The position numbers were made by a program, and so were the translations under genes. Under the pieces are notes generated by a model. It was not told the origin of the DNA. It did no database searches and saw nothing but the letters and a program-made list of their open reading frames with translations. DNA of 7,331 nt from Adhaeribacter sp. (GTDB lineage Bacteria > Bacteroidota > Bacteroidia > Cytophagales > Hymenobacteraceae): positions 1 through 7,331 of the forward strand of contig JAQBNV010000169.1 in the NCBI GenBank assembly GCA_028288395.1. Direction: 5' to 3'. Below, piece by piece: positions 1 through 7,237 of this stretch. Numbering within the stretch: position 1 is the stretch's first letter; every line of letters starts with the position of its first letter.

Positions 1-1
1 C

Positions 2-1960
2 AAACCAGTTCCGTTAAGCGAGGTAGAATCAGTTGAAAGTATTTTCAAAAGGTTTGCCACCGGCGCCATGTCGTTCGGATCAATTTCGCACGAAGCCCAC
101 TCTACCCTGGCGATTGCCATGAACCGCATTGGTGGCAAAAGCAATAGCGGCGAAGGCGGCGAAGATGAAATTCGTTTCGAGCGCAAGCCCAACGGCGACT
201 GGGAACGGTCGGCTATTAAGCAGGTAGCTTCCGGTCGTTTCGGGGTAACCAGCTATTATTTAGCTAATGCCGAGGAACTGCAGATTAAGATGGCCCAGGG
301 TGCCAAGCCCGGCGAAGGCGGTCAGCTGCCCGGCCATAAAGTAGATGAATGGATTGGTCGCGTACGGCATTCTACCCCGGGGGTAGGTTTGATTTCGCCG
401 CCGCCGCACCACGATATTTACTCGATTGAAGATTTAGCCCAGTTAATATTTGACCTAAAAAATTCAAATCCGAAAGCCCGGATCAACGTGAAGCTGGTTT
501 CGGAAGCAGGGGTTGGAACAGTAGCTGCTGGGGTAGCCAAGGCTTTCTCCGATGTGGTCCTGATTTCGGGTTACGATGGCGGTACCGGCGCTTCGCCGAT
601 TAGTTCGATTAAGCACGCTGGTTTGCCGTGGGAACTTGGCCTAGCCGAAGCCCACCAAACCCTGGTCCGGAACAAATTGCGCAGCCGCATTGTGGTGCAA
701 GCCGACGGACAGATGAAAACCGGCCGGGATTTAGCCATTGCTGCCCTTTTGGGTGCCGAAGAATGGGGTGTAGCGACGGCAGCCCTGGTAACCGCCGGTT
801 GTATTATGATGCGGAAGTGTCATTTAAATACCTGCCCCGTAGGTGTGGCCACGCAGAACAAAGAATTACGGGCGCTATTTACCGGCAAGCCGGAAGATGT
901 GGTAAACTTATTCCATTTCCTGGCCGAAGAACTACGCGAAATAATGGCTGAGTTAGGTTTCCGGACGGTAAACGAAATGGTAGGCCAGGTAGACCGCCTG
1001 GAAATGCGGAAGGAATTTGCCAACTGGAAACATAAGTTGGTGGATCTTTCGGCGGTGCTGTATAAGGAACCGGCAGGTCCGGAAGTAGGCATCTATAAGC
1101 AGGAAGAGCAGCAGCACGCCTTAGAATCCGTGCTGGATGTAGACCTGATTAAAGTCGCTCAACCCGCATTGGAAAGTGTTGAACCGGTTTCGGATCAATT
1201 CTACATCTCCAACACCGACCGTGCCACCGGCACCATGCTGTCTTACGAAATTTCGAAAAAATACAAAGGTGTAGGGTTACCGGCAGGTACCATTCACTAT
1301 AAATTTACCGGTTCGGCCGGGCAGAGTTTTGGCGCATTCGGGGCACCTGGTCTTAAGTTTGAACTGGAAGGCGAAGCTAATGATTACTTTGGCAAAGGCC
1401 TTTCCGGCGCCCAGCTAATTCTGTACCCGCCGAAAACCGCTACCTTTAAAGCCAGCGAAAATATTATTGCAGGAAATGTAGCGTTTTACGGCGCTACTGC
1501 CGGCGAAGCTTATATTCGGGGCCAGGCAGGCGAGCGTTTCTGCGTACGTAACTCCGGCGCCAAAGCGGTGGTAGAGGGCGTAGGCGACCACGGCTGCGAG
1601 TACATGACAGGTGGTATTGCAGTAATATTAGGCGAAACCGGACGTAACTTTGCGGCGGGTATGAGCGGTGGTATTGCTTATGTATACAACCCTGGCCAAC
1701 GGTTCCCGCAGCAATGCAATATGGAAATGGTAGAGTTTGATGAAATGGAGGCGGAAGATGTAACTGAACTGAAGCGCTTAATCCAAAACCATTTTGACTT
1801 TACGGGCAGCGTAGTGGCCGAAGGTATTCTGGCCAACTGGGACAACGCCTTCAGTCATTTTATTAAAGTAATGCCGAGCGATTACAAAAAGGTATTGCTG
1901 AAAAGAAGAGAATTAAAAGAAGTAGGAATTGATAATTTGGAGGCTGTAGTAAATGGGTAA
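2..1960 (+). CDS. gltB: Glutamate synthase (GOGAT) large subunit, C-terminal part; 5' end outside window
   Basis: The frame is open from the first bases and continues upstream, so only about the last 652 residues are present. The missing part should hold the N-terminal glutaminase (class II amidotransferase) domain and the central domain. Seen: the FMN-domain opening GAMSFGSIS near nt 62-88, then [19 protein letters not shown] and [16 protein letters not shown], all typical of the synthase barrel. The 3Fe-4S cysteines lie at nt 800-802, 818-820 and 833-835, with spacing C-x5-C-x4-C as in known GltB. The C-terminal beta-helix (GXGXG) domain follows, with [13 protein letters not shown] near nt 1576-1614. 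The family transfers ammonia from glutamine to 2-oxoglutarate, giving two glutamates, in the cytoplasm in complex with GltD. The stop codon overlaps the gltD start by 8 nt, so the two genes are one operon. No frameshift or loss of key residues is visible. Confidence 0.97.
   Translation, partial: KPVPLSEVESVESIFKRFATGAMSFGSISHEAHSTLAIAMNRIGGKSNSGEGGEDEIRFERKPNGDWERSAIKQVASGRFGVTSYYLANAEELQIKMAQGAKPGEGGQLPGHKVDEWIGRVRHSTPGVGLISPPPHHDIYSIEDLAQLIFDLKNSNPKARINVKLVSEAGVGTVAAGVAKAFSDVVLISGYDGGTGASPISSIKHAGLPWELGLAEAHQTLVRNKLRSRIVVQADGQMKTGRDLAIAALLGAEEWGVATAALVTAGCIMMRKCHLNTCPVGVATQNKELRALFTGKPEDVVNLFHFLAEELREIMAELGFRTVNEMVGQVDRLEMRKEFANWKHKLVDLSAVLYKEPAGPEVGIYKQEEQQHALESVLDVDLIKVAQPALESVEPVSDQFYISNTDRATGTMLSYEISKKYKGVGLPAGTIHYKFTGSAGQSFGAFGAPGLKFELEGEANDYFGKGLSGAQLILYPPKTATFKASENIIAGNVAFYGATAGEAYIRGQAGERFCVRNSGAKAVVEGVGDHGCEYMTGGIAVILGETGRNFAAGMSGGIAYVYNPGQRFPQQCNMEMVEFDEMEAEDVTELKRLIQNHFDFTGSVVAEGILANWDNAFSHFIKVMPSDYKKVLLKRRELKEVGIDNLEAVVNG
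1939..1943 (+). promoter_or_regulatory. Shine-Dalgarno sequence of gltD
   Basis: GGAGG lies 9 nt before the gltD ATG, inside the last codons of gltB. It is one of the few convincing Shine-Dalgarno sequences in this window. It supports the ATG at 1953, which is also preceded directly by an in-frame TAA at 1950-1952, so no longer gltD start is possible. Confidence 0.7.
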
Positions 1961-3437
1961 GCCAACAGGGTTTTTAGAATTCGGCCGGGAGTTGCCGAAA
2001 AAGCGTGATCCGAAATTACGGATAAACGACTACAATGAACTTTACGAAGAATTCGGGGAAGAAAAAATAGGTACGCAGGCTGCCCGTTGCATGGACTGCG
2101 GCGTACCTTTCTGCCACAGCGGTTGCCCGCTGGGTAATATTATCCCGGAATTTAACGATGCCGTTTACGAGCAAAACTGGGAGTTAGCGGCCGAGATTCT
2201 TTTCTCGACAAATAATTTTCCGGAATTTACCGGTCGTATTTGCCCCGCTCCCTGCGAAGCAGCCTGCGTGTTGGGTATAAACAAACCGCCGGTAACTATC
2301 GAGGAAATTGAGAAGAGCATTGCCGAAGCGGCTTTTGAAAAGGGTTACGTGCGGGCTAAAACCCCCGTATTGCGTACCGGTAAAAAAGTGGCAGTAGTAG
2401 GATCCGGTCCCGCCGGTTTAGCTGCAGCGGCCCAATTAAACAGTGCGGGTCATTCGGTTACTGTATTAGAGCGCGCCGACAAAATTGGTGGTTTGTTACG
2501 TTATGGTATTCCGGACTTTAAACTGGAGAAATGGGTGGTGGATCGCCGCCTGCAGGTAATGGAAGAAGAAGGCGTGGTATTTATGACCAACGCCAACGTA
2601 GGGGAGAATATTAAAGTAACCGACCTGATGCGCTCTTTTGATGCCGTGGTATTAACCGGTGGTTCTACCGTAGCCCGCGATTTACCTATTCCGGGCCGTA
2701 ACCTGAAAGGCGTGCATTTTGCGATGGATTTTTTAACGCAGCAGAATGGCCGTATCAGTGGTAAAGAATTTGCACCGGAAGAAGAAATCTGGGCGACTGA
2801 TAAAAATGTGATGGTTATCGGGGGCGGTGATACCGGTTCTGACTGTGTAGGTACCTCTAACCGGCACCGGGCCAAATCGGTATCACAGATTGAAGTACTA
2901 GCCAAACCGCCGGGGGATCGCCATTCTTCTACTCCGTGGCCGAACTGGCCGATGCAACTGCGGACTTCTACTTCGCACGAAGAAGGTTGCGAACGCAACT
3001 GGGCTATAGTAACAAAAGAATTTATTGGCGACGAAAATGGCCATTTAAAAGCCATAAAAGTAGCCCAAATGGATTTCTGCAGTTCTACGCCCGGCGAAGC
3101 GCCTAAGTTCCAGGAAGTGCCGGGCACCGAAAAAGAACTGCCTTGCGAACTGGCTTTATTAGCTATTGGTTTTGTACACCCGCAACACAAAGGCATGCTC
3201 GAAGAACTGGGTGTAGAGCTGGACGAACGCGGCAACGTGAAATGTAATGCCAGCTACCAGACCAGCATACCCAAAGTATTTGCCGCCGGCGATATGCGTC
3301 GTGGGCAATCGCTGGTAGTTTGGGCTATTTCGGAAGGCCGCGAAGCTGCCCGCGAAGTAGATTTGTTTTTAATGGGTACTACCAAACTCGAAGCCAAAGA
3401 TGTTTCGATGCTGAATACAACGAGCATTTACGCGTAA
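1953..3437 (+). CDS. gltD: Glutamate synthase small subunit (NAD(P)H-dependent flavoprotein)
   Basis: Complete, 494 aa, the usual size for GltD. It oxidises NAD(P)H and passes electrons through FAD and 4Fe-4S clusters to the GltB subunit. Seen: an N-terminal cysteine-rich domain with C46, C49, C54, C58 and a second set C97, C101, C105 (CPAPCEAAC), which are the family's iron-sulphur ligands. An FAD-binding Rossmann motif GSGPAG lies at residues 150-155, followed by [17 protein letters not shown] second dinucleotide motif GGGDTG at 290-295 is the NAD(P)H site, and the C-terminal FAD motif [14 protein letters not shown] starts at 445. The start is fixed by the Shine-Dalgarno sequence and the in-frame stop just upstream. 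The gene overlaps the end of gltB by 8 nt, so translational coupling is likely. A strong terminator begins 25 nt after the stop codon. No anomaly seen. Confidence 0.97.
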   Translation: MGKPTGFLEFGRELPKKRDPKLRINDYNELYEEFGEEKIGTQAARCMDCGVPFCHSGCPLGNIIPEFNDAVYEQNWELAAEILFSTNNFPEFTGRICPAPCEAACVLGINKPPVTIEEIEKSIAEAAFEKGYVRAKTPVLRTGKKVAVVGSGPAGLAAAAQLNSAGHSVTVLERADKIGGLLRYGIPDFKLEKWVVDRRLQVMEEEGVVFMTNANVGENIKVTDLMRSFDAVVLTGGSTVARDLPIPGRNLKGVHFAMDFLTQQNGRISGKEFAPEEEIWATDKNVMVIGGGDTGSDCVGTSNRHRAKSVSQIEVLAKPPGDRHSSTPWPNWPMQLRTSTSHEEGCERNWAIVTKEFIGDENGHLKAIKVAQMDFCSSTPGEAPKFQEVPGTEKELPCELALLAIGFVHPQHKGMLEELGVELDERGNVKCNASYQTSIPKVFAAGDMRRGQSLVVWAISEGREAAREVDLFLMGTTKLEAKDVSMLNTTSIYA

Positions 3438-3461
3438 TACCTAAATATTAAAATTTATAAT

Positions 3462-3495
3462 AAAAAGCTTCCGGCGATAATCCGGAAGCTTTTTT
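3462..3495 (+). terminator. Intrinsic terminator of gltBD
   Basis: A perfect 13-bp inverted repeat (left arm 3462-3474, right arm 3482-3494, loop CGATAAT) has a GC-rich core GCTTCCGG/CCGGAAGC and ends in a run of six T on the + strand, followed by GTTTT. The A run on the left side makes a mirror T tract on the other strand, so it could also stop transcription coming from the right. It begins 25 nt after the gltD stop and fits a Rho-independent terminator closing the operon. Confidence 0.9.
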
Positions 3496-3618
3496 GTTTT
3501 AGGGCTTTTAATTATTTAAAGTTCACGAGTAGTCTTATGAAAACTAACTTTTATTTATTGCTCAATTATAATAATGCCATTTTTCATTTACTACCTTCCA
3601 TAAAGCTAACCTAAAGAG

Positions 3619-3655
3619 TTGAACAAAGCCAGCGGTCAAAACCAGTCGGCTTCAA
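3619..3655. repeat. Interrupted inverted repeat in spacer
   Basis: TTGAA (3619-3623) plus GCC (3628-3630) pair with GGC (3648-3650) plus TTCAA (3651-3655). This gives an 8-bp stem with a 4-nt bulge (CAAA) on the left arm, and GG/CC can close further inside. No T run follows on either side, so a terminator is unlikely. The function is unknown; a folded recombination site or chance are both possible. Confidence 0.35.
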
Positions 3656-3744
3656 TACATTTAGTGAAGGCAGCTTGTTAATGCGATTTGGTATAACTTG
3701 TATATATTGCCACTTACAGTTAGCCCTTCATATTGGCTGTATAA

Positions 3745-3759
3745 ACGCAAGTGTTGCGT
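3745..3759. repeat. Short perfect hairpin ACGCAA-GTG-TTGCGT
   Basis: A 6-bp perfect inverted repeat with a 3-nt centre lies 46 nt before the endonuclease start codon. It could be a small operator-like site, part of a recombination site, or a 5'-UTR hairpin. The length is small enough for chance, so the symmetry is certain but the role is not. Confidence 0.4.
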
Positions 3760-3805
3760 ATCTATTATGGTCGGGTTGGGTGCAATATTATGAAAGACAA
3801 AAATT

Positions 3806-4525
3806 ATGGACATAGAGAAGTATAATGACCTTATAAAATCCGCAATCAAACTTTTTTGGGATACGAGGAATAGTCAATCTAATGCCCAAAGCGAAATAGA
3901 CATTAAGGATACAGGAAATAGAAGCGCTGTAACAGGAGGAAAACAATTAGATGGTCTATTAAAATTATTGTATGTGGTAGCAACAGATGTTGGAATACCT
4001 TCAAACTGTATTTTTATTAAAGGCAATCAATTACCAGGTTATTTTCGCCCGACGAAAGATTGGGATATGTTAATAATATCACCTACAAATAAATTAATTG
4101 CTGTTGTTGAATTAAAATCTCAGGTGGGCTCATTCGGAAACAATTTCAACAACCGAACAGAAGAAGCTTTAGGAAGTGCAATGGACTTGTGGACTGCATT
4201 TAAAGAAAAAGCTTTTCCAAATCAGTCGGCACCCTGGTTAGGGTATTTAATGGTAGTTGAAAAATCAGATAAATCTACTTCTCCTGTAAGAATTGCTGAA
4301 CCTTATTACAAAGTATTTGAGGAATTTAAAAACACTTCTTACTTAGACAGGTATAAGCTTTTTTGTCAAAAGTTAATGTTAGAAAGGCTTTACTCGCAAT
4401 GCTGTTTGATTTGGGTTACCAATGACCACCAATTTGGAGATGTAGAGGAGAGTATTTCAATTAATACCTTTTTATATTCTTTTATCGGGCATTTAACAGG
4501 GCAGCTTCACGAATTTAACAAGTAG
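3806..4525 (+). CDS. Type II restriction endonuclease, XhoI/PaeR7I family (predicted CTCGAG cutter)
   Basis: 239 aa, close to the roughly 245 aa of XhoI and PaeR7I. Recognised from family-specific stretches: SAVTGGKQLDG (40-50), LPGYFRPTKDWD (76-87), ELKSQVGSFGNNFNNRTEEA (102-121), then PWLGYLMVVEK (143-153) and RYKLFCQKLMLERLY (182-196). A PD-(D/E)XK-type nuclease centre can be read as D87, E102 and K104 (D-x14-ELK), the Mg-dependent DNA-cleaving site. Known members cut C^TCGAG, so the same specificity is inferred here. The ATG at 3806 is the only usable start, because an in-frame TGA lies at 3791-3793. There is no clear Shine-Dalgarno sequence. The cognate methyltransferase starts 2 nt after the stop. 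Base composition is far more A+T-rich than gltBD and clpP, suggesting horizontal acquisition. The reading frame is intact with its catalytic residues, so it is probably functional. Confidence 0.93.
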   Translation: MDIEKYNDLIKSAIKLFWDTRNSQSNAQSEIDIKDTGNRSAVTGGKQLDGLLKLLYVVATDVGIPSNCIFIKGNQLPGYFRPTKDWDMLIISPTNKLIAVVELKSQVGSFGNNFNNRTEEALGSAMDLWTAFKEKAFPNQSAPWLGYLMVVEKSDKSTSPVRIAEPYYKVFEEFKNTSYLDRYKLFCQKLMLERLYSQCCLIWVTNDHQFGDVEESISINTFLYSFIGHLTGQLHEFNK

Positions 4526-4527
4526 AT

Positions 4528-6135
4528 ATGAAACGAAAAAGTGGAAGAAAGCATGGGGAAGTATTTACTAACAATAAAGTAGTTGGATATATTTTAAATG
4601 AAGTTGGTTATACCTCAGATAAGAATTTACAGAATGTAAGGATCCTTGAACCTGCATCCGGGAAAGGAGCTTTTACCAAGGAAATACTAATTAGGCTCTT
4701 TAAATCTTCTATTAAATATAATTTTCCTTTTGAGGATACATTAATAGCGAATGTTCTTTTTGTTGAGGTAGATTTATTAGCCTATCAAGAACTAGTTATT
4801 TCAGTTGACAGTATAATTGAATTCTTGACTGGTAAAAATAGTAACGTTAGTTCCAAAGTTTGTATCCAAACAGATTATTTGTCTTATGAATTCAAAACTA
4901 AGTTTAACTGCATTGTTGGAAATCCGCCATATATAAGACATGAATTAATACCGGAAGAGAAAAAAAAGGAATATCGAAATAAATTTTCGACGTTTAAATA
5001 TAGAGCAGATTTATACGTGCCTTTTTTTGAACAATCCCTAACGTTACTAAAGCCTTCTGGCATTTTATCATTTATTTGCTCTAACAGGTGGATTAATAAT
5101 CAATACGGATCAGAATTAAGAAACTTAATTTCTTCAAAATATAATTTAATCCGGCTTTTAAATATTGAAAGATCTTCTCCCTTTGACGAAGATGTAATTG
5201 CGTATCCTTGTATTGCCACAATTGAAAATAGACCAAATGCTGGGGCGGTTTTTATTTGCGAAGTCAATTCAAAAGAAATTGATTTCGATAATATTATTTT
5301 TAAAGATACCCTAAGCCCCGTAAACTCATCTTGGCAAAATTTGTTCTTAACTTATAACTTAAATCATAATGCTTTGCTTGGAATTATGGAGCAAAGTTTT
5401 GAAATAGGAATTGGTGTTGCAACTGGAGCAGACAAAGTATTTATAAGGAATAAATATGAGCTAGATGAAATTGAAAAAAGCAGGTTACTTCCTTTAATTA
5501 AATCTACAGATTTAAAGAATAATAAACTTAATTGGGGCGAGCATTTTGTAATAAACCCTTATGAAAATGAAAAGCTCTGCAACCTAGACGATTATCCTAA
5601 TCTTAAAAATTATTTGATTAAGCATAAAGCAACGCTGATAAAAAGACATACTGCCCAAAAGGCACCAGATAAATGGTATAAGACTATAGATAAGATAAAG
5701 CCAGAACTGCAACACAAGGCAAAAATACTTTTACCTGACTTAACAGGCAATAATATAATCTTTATTGATGAAGGTAAGTTTTATCCTCACCATAACATTT
5801 ATTATATAACTGGTACCGACATAGCCTCCTTGAAGATATTAGCAAGTATATTAATGTCCGAATTTGTTAAAGAACAGATGTCGCAAATAGGTATTAGAAT
5901 GAATGGCGGATTACCAAGATTTCAATCCCAAGTCTTAAAAAAGCTTAAAGTCCCCAATATTAAATTTATAAGTTCAGCAGACAAAAATGAGCTTATAAAT
6001 TCATACGATAATCAGGATTTAAATACTATAAATAAGTTAGTAGAAAAATACTGCACCCAACAAGGTGTTTATGAAATGGAGGCCGAATTGACAAAAACAA
6101 TAGCTATTCCACAGTTAAACTTGATTGCAAGTTAG
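4528..6135 (+). CDS. Adenine-N6 DNA methyltransferase of the PaeR7I/XhoI-type system (Eco57I/TaqI-like class)
   Basis: 535 aa, matching the roughly 530 aa of M.PaeR7I. It should protect the host by transferring methyl from S-adenosylmethionine to the adenine of CTCGAG. Seen in order: motif X GEVFT (10-14), AdoMet-binding motif I LEPASGKGAF (40-49), acidic motif II VLFVEVD (76-82), QTDYL (114-118), catalytic motif IV NPPY (132-135), ADLYVPFFEQSL (160-171), and LLKPSGILSFICSNRWINN (173-191). The second half has the TaqI-type specificity domain, recognisable by DDYPNLKNYLIKHKATLIKR and KWYKTID around nt 5587-5688, then NGGLPRFQSQVLKKLKVP near the end. The order X-I-IV with NPPY is the gamma arrangement. 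The start is fixed by an in-frame TAA at 4516-4518. No Shine-Dalgarno sequence is visible and only 2 nt separate it from the endonuclease stop, so translational coupling is likely. Hand-counted lines give about 25-32% G+C here. Confidence 0.94.
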   Translation: MKRKSGRKHGEVFTNNKVVGYILNEVGYTSDKNLQNVRILEPASGKGAFTKEILIRLFKSSIKYNFPFEDTLIANVLFVEVDLLAYQELVISVDSIIEFLTGKNSNVSSKVCIQTDYLSYEFKTKFNCIVGNPPYIRHELIPEEKKKEYRNKFSTFKYRADLYVPFFEQSLTLLKPSGILSFICSNRWINNQYGSELRNLISSKYNLIRLLNIERSSPFDEDVIAYPCIATIENRPNAGAVFICEVNSKEIDFDNIIFKDTLSPVNSSWQNLFLTYNLNHNALLGIMEQSFEIGIGVATGADKVFIRNKYELDEIEKSRLLPLIKSTDLKNNKLNWGEHFVINPYENEKLCNLDDYPNLKNYLIKHKATLIKRHTAQKAPDKWYKTIDKIKPELQHKAKILLPDLTGNNIIFIDEGKFYPHHNIYYITGTDIASLKILASILMSEFVKEQMSQIGIRMNGGLPRFQSQVLKKLKVPNIKFISSADKNELINSYDNQDLNTINKLVEKYCTQQGVYEMEAELTKTIAIPQLNLIAS

Positions 6136-6213
6136 CACTTCCATCTTCTAACCCCTACTTCATAAACATGCGGCCGTTATGGTAAAGTATGAAAACCTAA
6201 ATAACGTAACCCT

Positions 6214-6435
6214 ATGAACACGATATTGGAAAGAATAAGCATTGACGACGAATTGTGTAACGGCAAACCTATCATAAGAGGTTTGCGCATTACCGTCCAG
6301 ACCGTTCTTGAATTTTTATTGGCTGGAACGAACCAAGAAGAAATCTTACACCAATATCCTGTTTTAGATAAAGAAGATTTAGCAGCATGTAAGCAATTTG
6401 CCATTAGATTAGTAGAGCGCAGATATACTTTCTGA
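6214..6435 (+). CDS. DUF433 family protein, antitoxin-like, without adjacent toxin
   Basis: 73 aa. The sequence has the DUF433 signature: ISIDDELCNGKPIIRGLRIT (9-28), then a helix VLEFLLAGTNQEEIL (31-45) and YPVLDKEDLAAC (48-59). The family (Pfam DUF433) has a small helix-turn-helix-like fold. In VapB45-type pairs it acts as the antitoxin to a PIN-like DUF5615 toxin usually encoded right after it. Here only 25 nt follow before the convergent clpP stop codon, so no partner lies downstream, and the methyltransferase lies upstream. The start is firm, because an in-frame TAA lies at 6202-6204. No good Shine-Dalgarno sequence. Base composition (about 45% G+C in one counted line) is nearer to the core genes than to the restriction-modification pair, so the two may have different histories. 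The role could be orphan antitoxin, anti-addiction protein or transcription regulator; the sequence does not decide. Confidence 0.85.
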   Translation: MNTILERISIDDELCNGKPIIRGLRITVQTVLEFLLAGTNQEEILHQYPVLDKEDLAACKQFAIRLVERRYTF

Positions 6436-6460
6436 GAAATTGTTGCTTGATTCCTCTATC

Positions 6461-7138
6461 TTATCTGACTAGCACTTCATCAATCAAACCGTAGGCTTTG
6501 GCTTCTTCGGCTTTTAGCCAGTAATCCCGGTCGGAGTTGTCGTGTATTTCCTGGTACGTTTTGCCGGTGTGGTGGGCAATAATTTCGTATAGTTCTTTTT
6601 TTAGTTTTAATATTTCGCGGGTGCTGATTTCAATGTCCGAGGCCTGGCCCTGGGCGCCACCCAGTGGCTGGTGAATAATGACGCGGGTATGGGGCAGGGC
6701 CGAGCGTTTGTCCTGGGCACCGCCGCAGAGTAGCACCGCACCCATCGAGAGCGCTACCCCGGTACAAATAGTGGCCACATCGGGTTTGATAAATTGCATG
6801 GTATCGTAAATGCCTAAGCCGGCATACACCGAACCGCCTGGGCTATTTATATACAGCAGAATATCCTTTTTAGCATCCACCGATTCGAGAAAGAGCAGTT
6901 GTGCCACAATAATATTCGCAATATTATCGTCTATGGCGGTGCCCAGAAAAACACTTCTATCGGCCATAAGCCGGGAAAAAACATCCACTTCCCGGAAATT
7001 TACGGCCCGTTCTTCTATAACCGATCGGGTCATATTCTCGACATGATGCAGGTATTTATCTACGGCCAGGCCATTCTGGTATAAACCGTGTACCGCAAAT
7101 TGCCGGAAATCTTTTTTATTAAATTCAGAAGTATACAT
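6461..7138 (-). CDS. clpP: ATP-dependent Clp protease proteolytic subunit
   Basis: 225 aa from the ATG at 7138, within the normal range. This is the serine peptidase whose tetradecameric barrel degrades proteins unfolded by ClpX or related ATPases in the cytoplasm. The catalytic triad is complete: S131 in [11 protein letters not shown]156 in [11 protein letters not shown] and D205 in NSDRDYW, with the same 25 and 49 residue spacings as E. coli ClpP. Other family signatures are [11 protein letters not shown] (60-70) and [20 protein letters not shown] (94-113). A GTG at 7171 would add 11 residues ([14 protein letters not shown]), but these do not resemble a ClpP N-terminus and neither start has a Shine-Dalgarno sequence, so I chose the ATG. 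The residues before the active serine, GVAL, differ from the more usual GMAA or GQAA. Neither clpX nor another Clp ATPase follows; the DUF433 gene converges on it. Confidence 0.94.
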   Translation of the reverse strand: MYTSEFNKKDFRQFAVHGLYQNGLAVDKYLHHVENMTRSVIEERAVNFREVDVFSRLMADRSVFLGTAIDDNIANIIVAQLLFLESVDAKKDILLYINSPGGSVYAGLGIYDTMQFIKPDVATICTGVALSMGAVLLCGGAQDKRSALPHTRVIIHQPLGGAQGQASDIEISTREILKLKKELYEIIAHHTGKTYQEIHDNSDRDYWLKAEEAKAYGLIDEVLVR

Positions 7139-7183
7139 ATTGGTTTTTGTAAAAGGGTGAAAGGAAGGCACAAAGATGCCTGA

Positions 7184-7202
7184 CCGGCAAAAAAATGGCC
7201 GG
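7184..7202 (-). repeat. Small inverted repeat upstream of clpP
   Basis: CCGGC (7184-7188) and GCCGG (7198-7202) form a 5-bp GC-only stem around a 9-nt loop that contains seven A on the + strand. Read on the clpP strand, the loop is U-rich and no T run follows the stem, so it is not a normal terminator. It lies between the preceding gene's stop and clpP, possibly in the clpP leader. Function unknown. Confidence 0.3.
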
Positions 7203-7237
7203 GTAATATTTATTAGATAGAATAATACCGAATAGTA

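Larger units (their letters stand above)
3496..3805. other. Intergenic spacer between gltBD terminator and restriction gene; no credible gene
   Basis: About 310 nt, AT-rich, without a supportable coding region. A 25-codon + strand reading frame at 3537-3614 and a 62-codon - strand frame at 3661-3849 have no recognisable protein character. The spacer holds an interrupted inverted repeat (3619-3655), a short perfect hairpin (3745-3759) and the heptamer GTTGGGT (3775-3781), which fits the integron core-site consensus GTTRRRY. The promoter of the restriction-modification genes should be here. I found no clean Bacteroidota promoter pair (TTG near -33 with TAnnTTTG near -7). The nearest match is TAACTTTT at 3545-3552, too far upstream to assign with confidence. 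Confidence 0.6.

Noticed and set aside
820..1092. Antisense frame within gltB, and a further + strand frame at 628-951
   Set aside because: Both overlap the conserved FMN and 3Fe-4S region of gltB in other frames and show no protein signatures.
2501..3235. A 244-codon open frame on the - strand inside gltD
   Set aside because: It lies fully antisense to a conserved gene with intact motifs. The Ser/Pro-rich translation is typical of a shadow frame in moderately GC-rich DNA.
3537..3614. A 25-codon + strand open frame starting MKTNFYLLL
   Set aside because: Too short, and there is no Shine-Dalgarno sequence or family resemblance. The hydrophobic start could suggest a leader peptide, but nothing else supports one.
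3661..3849. A 62-codon open frame on the - strand across the spacer and the start of the endonuclease gene
   Set aside because: It overlaps the firm start of the endonuclease, has no recognisable motif or ribosome binding site, and its composition is that of AT-rich spacer.
6131..6152. GTTAG...CTAAC inverted repeat at the methyltransferase stop, considered as terminator
   Set aside because: Only 5 bp of stem with a 12-nt loop and no T run after it, so it is not a credible intrinsic terminator.
6177..6404. A 75-codon - strand frame opposite the DUF433 gene
   Set aside because: The + strand frame has a clear DUF433 signature; the opposite frame has none.
3496..6460. CRISPR array, tRNA, transposase or insertion-sequence ends
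   Set aside because: No regularly spaced direct repeats, cloverleaf-like segments, transposase frames or long terminal inverted repeats are seen around the island.
7139..7171. GTG at 7171 as the clpP start (236-aa product)
   Set aside because: The 11 added residues do not resemble a ClpP N-terminus and there is no Shine-Dalgarno sequence. The ATG at 7138 gives a normal length. The alternative cannot be fully excluded.
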